The translations under genes were made by a program, and so were the position numbers. Positions 61,976-64,000 of a DNA stretch of 64,000 bases are shown in pieces (the stretch's first letter is position 1; every line of letters starts with the position of its first letter). The stretch is taken from positions 133,235 to 197,234 of the forward strand of contig MNCI01010504.1 in the NCBI GenBank assembly GCA_015680685.1, given 5' to 3'. Source of the DNA: Gnetum montanum. Its lineage: Eukaryota; Streptophyta; Gnetopsida; Gnetales; Gnetaceae. The notes beneath the pieces were generated by a model. That model did not search any database, had not been told where the DNA came from, and saw only the letters and a program-made list of their open reading frames with translations.

Positions 61976-61982
61976 TATAAAT
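61976..61982 (+). promoter_or_regulatory. Probable TATA box of G6
   Basis: TATAAAT lies about 300 bp downstream of the TGACG cluster and about 940 bp upstream of the gag start. This is consistent with the U3/R boundary of an LTR, though the LTR ends are not proven. Confidence 0.5.
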
Positions 61983-62650
61983 CTCCTATTTTTCCACTAG
62001 ATCCAGGTTCGAAAAATCTGAATCTAAGACACATAAGAAATCTGGGCATTAATCTCATATGCTAGGCTTCATACAAACTGGACGTTGTACACTTGCAGTC
62101 CAAAACTTACATCTTCCCAGCACCTGCTCTCATCCATCGGAGCTAAACGTCTGCCTTACGACCAAACCGCAACTGCGTTTTGACTGGTGCACATTTTAAT
62201 CATTTATCAATACAAATAGTTTGCATTATTGCCCAGATTCGTGCAGCTTACATTATTGTTCCTATTCACATCTTTCCTATTTTCATTGTTTATCATTTAA
62301 ATAGTTTACATTCGTTTTCATTCATTTACTTTCAACTTTGCATTTGTTTACGTATAACCCAACGCATCGTAATTCTGTACGTTCAGGGAAGTCCTCGTTT
62401 GATCCGCGTGCAGATCATTCAAGGCACTCTGCCTTCGTTGATTTCCAGCTTGCCCTCAGGTGAAGGTAGGGTTTTACTATTTCATCTGTAGATCTCTCAG
62501 TGTCCGTTCATTCCAGCCTCTCACCGACGATTTCGGACGGTACAGTAAAATGACGCTAGAAGGAGGGCCATTTCTCTATTAGATCTGCCTCTTAGCATCC
62601 TAGATCTAGTGTTCACACGTTGGACACTTAGACAAATTTTTAGTATTCAT

Positions 62651-62778
62651 ACGCTGCAGTTTACTCATGCTGCTTTTTGCTCACGCTGCAGTTTACTCAT
62701 GCTGCAGTTTGCTCACGCTGCAGTTTACTCACGCTACTGTTTGCTCACGCTGTCATTTGCTCATGCTGTAGTTTTACA
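62651..62778 (+). repeat. Eight tandem 16 bp units in G6 leader
   Basis: Units of the type ACGCTGCAGTTTACTC repeat eight times with few changes, mainly A/G at position 13 and C/T at position 2. The period of 16 is not a multiple of three, so selection on a protein repeat is unlikely. They lie about 140 bp upstream of the gag start. Confidence 0.9.
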
Positions 62779-62920
62779 CTTAGAAAATTTTTTGCACACT
62801 CTACACACTGGTCATGCTGCACACTCAACCCTGACCATACGCTGCACATGCTGCACACTTAGCCTGAAACACACTCGACACTTGTTAGCCAGCCCGTACG
62901 CTACCCCGTCACACATCACC

Positions 62921-64000
62921 ATGGAGTCATCTCAAAACTCTAATGCACGCACCTTCATAATCCTCACACAGGAACAGTACAACTTTATCTGTGTGAAGAT
63001 TCAGGCCAACCTTCCCCTTGACACCAAAAAATAGGAGGCAAAACAAAACTTTGAGCGCATATACATGGGAGTTCATGAATTCGTCCCCTCTATATATGAC
63101 ATGATCCCCCTTTCTGAGCCTCACCATCGACTCATCTCTCAGCTCCTCATGGATAGGAACCAAACCTCATGCCAACCCACTGAGGAGCCCCAAAACCAAG
63201 ATGAGGAAGATGACTTCACGGCACAATCTAAACATGAGGATTTGTATTACACCCTCACTCCCCATGCCTACGTGAACCCATCATTCCACCCTCACGTGCG
63301 ACAGACAATCCCTCACCAAGTGTCAATGAGCACACAAGCATTGGTGTCCCGACATGAACTACCCACGTCCATGTCCACCCAGTACATGCCACCAGTGCAA
63401 ACACATGGGGCCACTTTTGTTACATTGGCCCCACACATTCAGGGTGTCACCCCACAATTAGTGGCTAGATAAGGAACCACACCCCTTGTTCAACAACCCA
63501 CTTACTTCAGCGCACTACACCCTGCAATCCCAATTCCGAACGTTGCTCCACAGCAACAACTAATGACACAATCTCCCCAACCAACTAATCTGCCTACTAC
63601 TCAAGAGTGGGTAGAAGCAAAACAATGGATGCAAACGTTAACTGATGAGGTAAAGCACCTCAAAACTGCCAACACCGAAGTAGTTAAAGTACTGGACTTC
63701 TACCACAATGATCCAATTAACTCTTTAGTGCCACCGTTAGCTTTACCCAAGGGAATCACACTGCCCCAGTTAACCAAGTACAACAAGAAGGGAGCTCTGA
63801 ACGCTTACTTAGTCATGTTTCGATTAGAAACTCTATTGCTTCAAGCTTGGCCCCATGCAATCTTGTGCATGTTTGCTATGTCCTTAATGGGCGTAGCCTT
63901 AGACTGGTACCGAGCTCTGCCCCATAACTCCATATCCTCTCTAGAGGATCTATTACATTAGTTTGTCACCCGGTTTAAGTACAACCTCAAGCTTGAGGCC
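62921..64000 (+). pseudogene. gag: G6 gag, runs off the window
   Basis: I chose the ATG at 62921 (context ACCATGG, protein MESSQNSNARTF) rather than the upstream in-frame ATG at 62609, because the stretch between them is the tandem-repeat leader. The single frame continues to the end of the window with stops only at 63032 (TAG), 63470 (TAA) and 63959 (TAG) and no frameshift. All three are one C-to-T change away from glutamine codons. After a Gln/Pro-rich middle comes the gag core: GITLPQLTKYNKKGALNAYL, then MSLMGVALDWYRAL and FVTRFKYN, matching the conserved capsid segment of gypsy elements. It is the least decayed gene in the window. An Ogre/Tat-like affiliation is possible but not shown. 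Confidence 0.85.

Larger units (their letters stand above)
61040..64000 (+). mobile_element. G6: 5' part of a younger gypsy element
   Basis: From about 61040 the composition changes: GC-richer, with many intact CpG sites such as GACGCT. The order is a repeat-rich U3-like region, a TATA box near 61976, a leader with a 16 bp tandem repeat, and a gypsy-type gag that runs past the window end. Its left edge lies inside the G4 integrase, so it inserted into G4. The exact LTR ends and the primer site are not resolved. Retained CpGs and a gag without frameshifts suggest a younger insertion than the rest. Confidence 0.7.

Noticed and set aside
62651-62778. CRISPR-like array from the eight 16 bp repeats.
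   Set aside because: The units are directly adjacent without spacers, and the context is a plant retrotransposon leader.
1-64000. tRNA, rRNA, host protein-coding exons or organellar insertions.
   Set aside because: I saw no cloverleaf with an anticodon, no rRNA signature and no host-gene family motif. A covariance-model and protein-profile search would be needed to exclude diverged cases.

Overview
The window looks like intergenic DNA of a plant with a large, repeat-rich nuclear genome, possibly a gymnosperm. This rests on wall-to-wall degenerate LTR retrotransposons with tRNA-Asp-type primer sites, AT-rich composition and CpG decay; the species cannot be fixed from sequence. I find no intact host gene, tRNA, rRNA or CRISPR array. 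Almost every open frame is under 150 codons and is either a shadow or a piece of a broken element gene. || Layout. (1) 1-26685: a head-to-tail array of a roughly 6.6 kb unit in six incomplete copies (1a, 1b, 2, 3, 4, 5). Copies differ by substitutions and large internal deletions; copy 1a also carries a 0.74 kb piece of retrotransposon gag. The array has minus-strand frames that recur in several copies, which I do not recognise. (2) 26686-28225: unassigned sequence with two microsatellites and one ambiguous base. (3) 28226-52530: a nest of Ty3/gypsy elements. G1 (minus strand, broken pol) is split inside its integrase zinc finger by G2 (minus strand, 29646-50042, target duplication CTATA). G2 is split inside gag by G3 (plus strand, 38770-46680, target duplication ATATG). 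G1 also holds a separate 355 bp solo LTR (28712-29066, target duplication GTTCT). (4) 52690-53560: an LTR in plus orientation. (5) 54398-61035: the 3' part of another element of the G2/G3 lineage, on the minus strand (G4): integrase C-terminus, spacer, env-position ORF, 3' LTR. (6) about 61040-64000: the 5' part of a younger, more GC-rich plus-strand element (G6) with a repeat-rich LTR and a gag frame running off the window. || How the parts relate. G2, G3 and G4 belong to one Athila-like lineage: LTR, tRNA-Asp-type primer site (seen in G2 and G3), gag, pol with FMDD reverse transcriptase (seen in G2), a long spacer, an extra ORF in env position (G2 and G4; absent from G3), 3' LTR. The most interesting signal is in the spacer. 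All three carry an internal copy of the short-repeat module found in their own LTR U3: GATATC-type in G2 and G3, CATCAATG-type in G4. In G2 and G4 this copy is followed by a TATA box and a leader resembling the LTR leader, just upstream of the env-position ORF. This looks like an LTR-like internal promoter that has stayed matched to the LTR of each element.
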